Of a stretch of 7,583 nt of DNA, positions 5,807-7,583 are shown one piece after another; the first letter of the stretch is position 1; each line of letters begins with the position of its first letter. The position numbers were made by a program, and so were the translations under genes. Origin of the DNA: an uncultured Lysobacter sp. Its GTDB lineage: Bacteria > Pseudomonadota > Gammaproteobacteria > Xanthomonadales > Xanthomonadaceae. Location of the stretch: assembly GCA_902805755.1 (NCBI GenBank), contig CADCUA010000356.1:1-7583 (forward strand). Reading direction: 5' to 3'. The notes under the pieces are model-generated. The model did no database searches and had not been told where the DNA came from. It saw only the letters and a program-made list of their open reading frames with translations.

Positions 5807-7583
5807 GTGAATCGCGACGCTTTCCCGATCGACCCGCTGCTGCCGCGCATTCGCGACAGCCTTGCCGTGCATCCGCGCCTGGTGCTGGAAGCGCCGCCGG
5901 GCGCGGGCAAGACCACGCAGGTGCCGCCTGCGCTGCTGGACGCGCCATGGCTGGGCGGGCAGAAGATCCTGATGCTCGAGCCGCGCCGCGTGGCCGCGCG
6001 CGCGGCGGCGACGTTCATGGCGCGCCAGCGCGGCGAGCCGGTCGGCCAGACGATCGGCTACCGCATCCGCTTCGAAAACCGCGTGTCCGCGGCCACGCGC
6101 ATCGAGGTCGTCACCGAAGGCATCCTCACGCGCATGCTGCAGGACGATCCGACGCTCGAAGGCGTCGGCGCGCTGTTGTTCGACGAGTTCCACGAGCGGC
6201 ATCTCGCGGGCGACCTTGGGCTCGCGCTCGCGCTCGACGTGCAGGCCGCGCTGCGCGAGGACCTGCGCATCGTGGTGATGTCGGCAACGCTCGACGGCGA
6301 GCGCCTGGCGTCGTGGCTCGACGCGCCGCGGCTGTCCAGCGAAGGCCGCGGCTATCCGGTGGCGATCGACCACTTCCCCGCGCGTCGCGACGAGGCGCTC
6401 GAACACCAGGCGCGCCGCGCGATCGCGCATGCGCTGCAGCAGCACCCGGGCGATGTGCTGGTGTTCCTGCCGGGCCAGCGCGAGATCGCGAAGGTCGGCG
6501 CGGTGGTCGATGCCGGCGGCGCCGAAGTGCTCGCGTTGCATGGCGAGCTGCCCGTGGAGCAGCAATCGCATGTGCTGCAGCCGGCCGGCGACGGCCGCCG
6601 CCGCATCGTGCTGGCGACGAACGTCGCCGAATCCAGCGTGACGCTGCCCGGCGTGCGCGTGGTGATCGATTCCGGACTCGCGCGCGAGCCGCGCTATGAC
6701 CCCAACAGCGGCTTCGCACGGCTCGATGTCACCACGATCGCGCAGGCGTCGGCGGACCAGCGCGCGGGCCGCGCCGGGCGCGTCGCCGACGGCTGGGCGT
6801 ACCGGCTGTGGCCGCAGTCGCAGCGGCTGGAGCCGCAGCGCCGGCCGGAGATCGCGCAGGTGGAGCTGGCCGGTCTCGCGCTGGAACTCGCCGCCTGGGG
6901 CGATGCGAACCTGCGCTTTCCCGATCCGCCGCCGCCGGGTGCGCTCGCCGCGGCGCGCGAGTTGCTGCAGCGCCTGGGCGCGCTCGATGGCGCGACGCTC
7001 ACCGGATTGGGCCGGCGCATGCTCGCGCTCGGCACGCATCCACGATTGGCGGCGATGCTGCTGGCACCGGTCGACCGCATCGAGCGCGCGCTGGCCTGTG
7101 ACCTGGCCGCGCTGATCGAGGCGCGCGATCCGTTGCGTTCGCGGTCGGATGCGCTCATCGAGCGCTGGCAGGCGCTTGCCGCATTCCGCAGCGGCCGCAC
7201 ACCGGCCGATGCCTCGCGCAGCGCGCTTGCCGCACTGGACCAGGCCGCGCGCCAGTGGCGCACGCGCCTGCGCCTGGATACAGCGCCGCCGCCGAGCGTG
7301 CCCGCACACGCGCTTGGCGATGTGCTCGCGCATGCGTTTCCCGACCGCATCGCGCGCCAGCATGCCACCGACCCGCACCGTTACCAGCTGGCGAACGGCC
7401 GCGGCGCGCGCGTGTTCGACGACAGCGCACTATTCGGCGAGCGCTGGATCGTCATCAGCGAACTGCGCGACGAGAACCGCGAGGCGCGCGTGCTGCGCGG
7501 CGCGCCGCTGGACGAGGCCCGCCTCGAACGCGAGTTTCCGGATCGGTTTGTTAGCGAGGACCGCGTGTTCTGGGACGCCACTC
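5807..7583 (+). CDS. hrpB: HrpB-type ATP-dependent DExH-box helicase, N-terminal 592 residues (3' end outside window)
   Basis: The frame runs from GTG 5807 through the window end with no stop; about 590 of a family-typical slightly over 800 residues are visible. All superfamily 2 DEAH/RHA motifs appear in order: motif I APPGAGKTT (29-37, Walker lysine K35), Ia LEPRRVAARA (57-66), Ib TEGILTRML (103-111), II DEFHERH (126-132), III MSATLD (158-163), IV VLVFLPGQREI (217-227), V LATNVAESSVTLPGV (269-283) and VI QRAGRAGR (318-325). A helicase-associated (HA2) region follows, with LGALDGATLTGLGRRMLALG at about 390-409 and HPRLAAMLL after it. The tail has the HrpB signature FPDRIARQ (511-518) and LANGRGAR (528-535). 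DEFH instead of DEAH in motif II is usual for HrpB. Its cellular role is poorly defined; RNA remodelling is assumed from the family. GTG is chosen because NRDAFPIDPLLPRI matches the usual FPID-LLP opening. The gene looks intact, with no frameshift. Confidence 0.95.
   Translation, partial: MNRDAFPIDPLLPRIRDSLAVHPRLVLEAPPGAGKTTQVPPALLDAPWLGGQKILMLEPRRVAARAAATFMARQRGEPVGQTIGYRIRFENRVSAATRIEVVTEGILTRMLQDDPTLEGVGALLFDEFHERHLAGDLGLALALDVQAALREDLRIVVMSATLDGERLASWLDAPRLSSEGRGYPVAIDHFPARRDEALEHQARRAIAHALQQHPGDVLVFLPGQREIAKVGAVVDAGGAEVLALHGELPVEQQSHVLQPAGDGRRRIVLATNVAESSVTLPGVRVVIDSGLAREPRYDPNSGFARLDVTTIAQASADQRAGRAGRVADGWAYRLWPQSQRLEPQRRPEIAQVELAGLALELAAWGDANLRFPDPPPPGALAAARELLQRLGALDGATLTGLGRRMLALGTHPRLAAMLLAPVDRIERALACDLAALIEARDPLRSRSDALIERWQALAAFRSGRTPADASRSALAALDQAARQWRTRLRLDTAPPPSVPAHALGDVLAHAFPDRIARQHATDPHRYQLANGRGARVFDDSALFGERWIVISELRDENREARVLRGAPLDEARLEREFPDRFVSEDRVFWDAT

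Noticed and set aside
5800..6699. 299-codon + frame starting at TTG 5800, overlapping the hrpB start
   Set aside because: It is out of phase with hrpB and gives an arginine/alanine-rich product without motifs. The hrpB frame beginning at GTG 5807 has the complete helicase motif series.
5753..7378. 541-codon open frame on - opposite hrpB
   Set aside because: Arginine-, alanine- and histidine-rich with no recognisable domain. The opposite strand carries all the helicase motifs of HrpB in one uninterrupted frame.

Overview
The window is GC-rich (by eye roughly two thirds G+C), densely coded, and carries only chromosomal housekeeping and efflux genes. An RND efflux pair, a TatD nuclease, an HrpB-type DExH helicase and a DUF2167 membrane protein, with strong GC bias at third codon positions, suggest a Gram-negative proteobacterium. 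The protein style resembles Xanthomonadaceae/Lysobacter relatives, but that placement is an inference, not something the sequence proves. I see no mobile element, CRISPR array, tRNA or rRNA.

Layout from left to right. (1) At 3-338 on + is the C-terminal end of a DUF2167 membrane protein, entering from outside the window. (2) At 364-3447 on - is a complete RND inner-membrane efflux permease. (3) At 3444-4550 on - is its periplasmic lipoprotein adaptor, overlapping the permease by 4 bases, so the pair is a translationally coupled operon read right to left. (4) At 4551-4852 is a 302-base gap. It holds a weak promoter with a small palindrome in its spacer, a 9-bp inverted repeat, and an unlisted 37-codon reading frame with a CX4C...CX2C cysteine pattern just after tatD. 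(5) At 4853-5647 on - is tatD. (6) At 5648-5806 is a divergent promoter region. (7) From 5807 to the window end on + is hrpB, starting at GTG and still open at the right edge (592 codons visible of a family norm a little above 800).

How the genes work together. The adaptor and permease would form two thirds of a tripartite efflux pump. The outer-membrane channel and any dedicated regulator are not in the window, so the pump must borrow a TolC-like channel encoded elsewhere. TatD (metal-dependent nuclease) and HrpB (RNA-helicase-like ATPase) are divergently transcribed housekeeping genes with no evident functional link to the pump.

Nothing here amounts to a clearly new multi-gene system. The observations most worth checking are the tiny cysteine-rich frame downstream of tatD, the candidate operator ahead of the efflux operon, and the apparently leaderless GTG start of hrpB.
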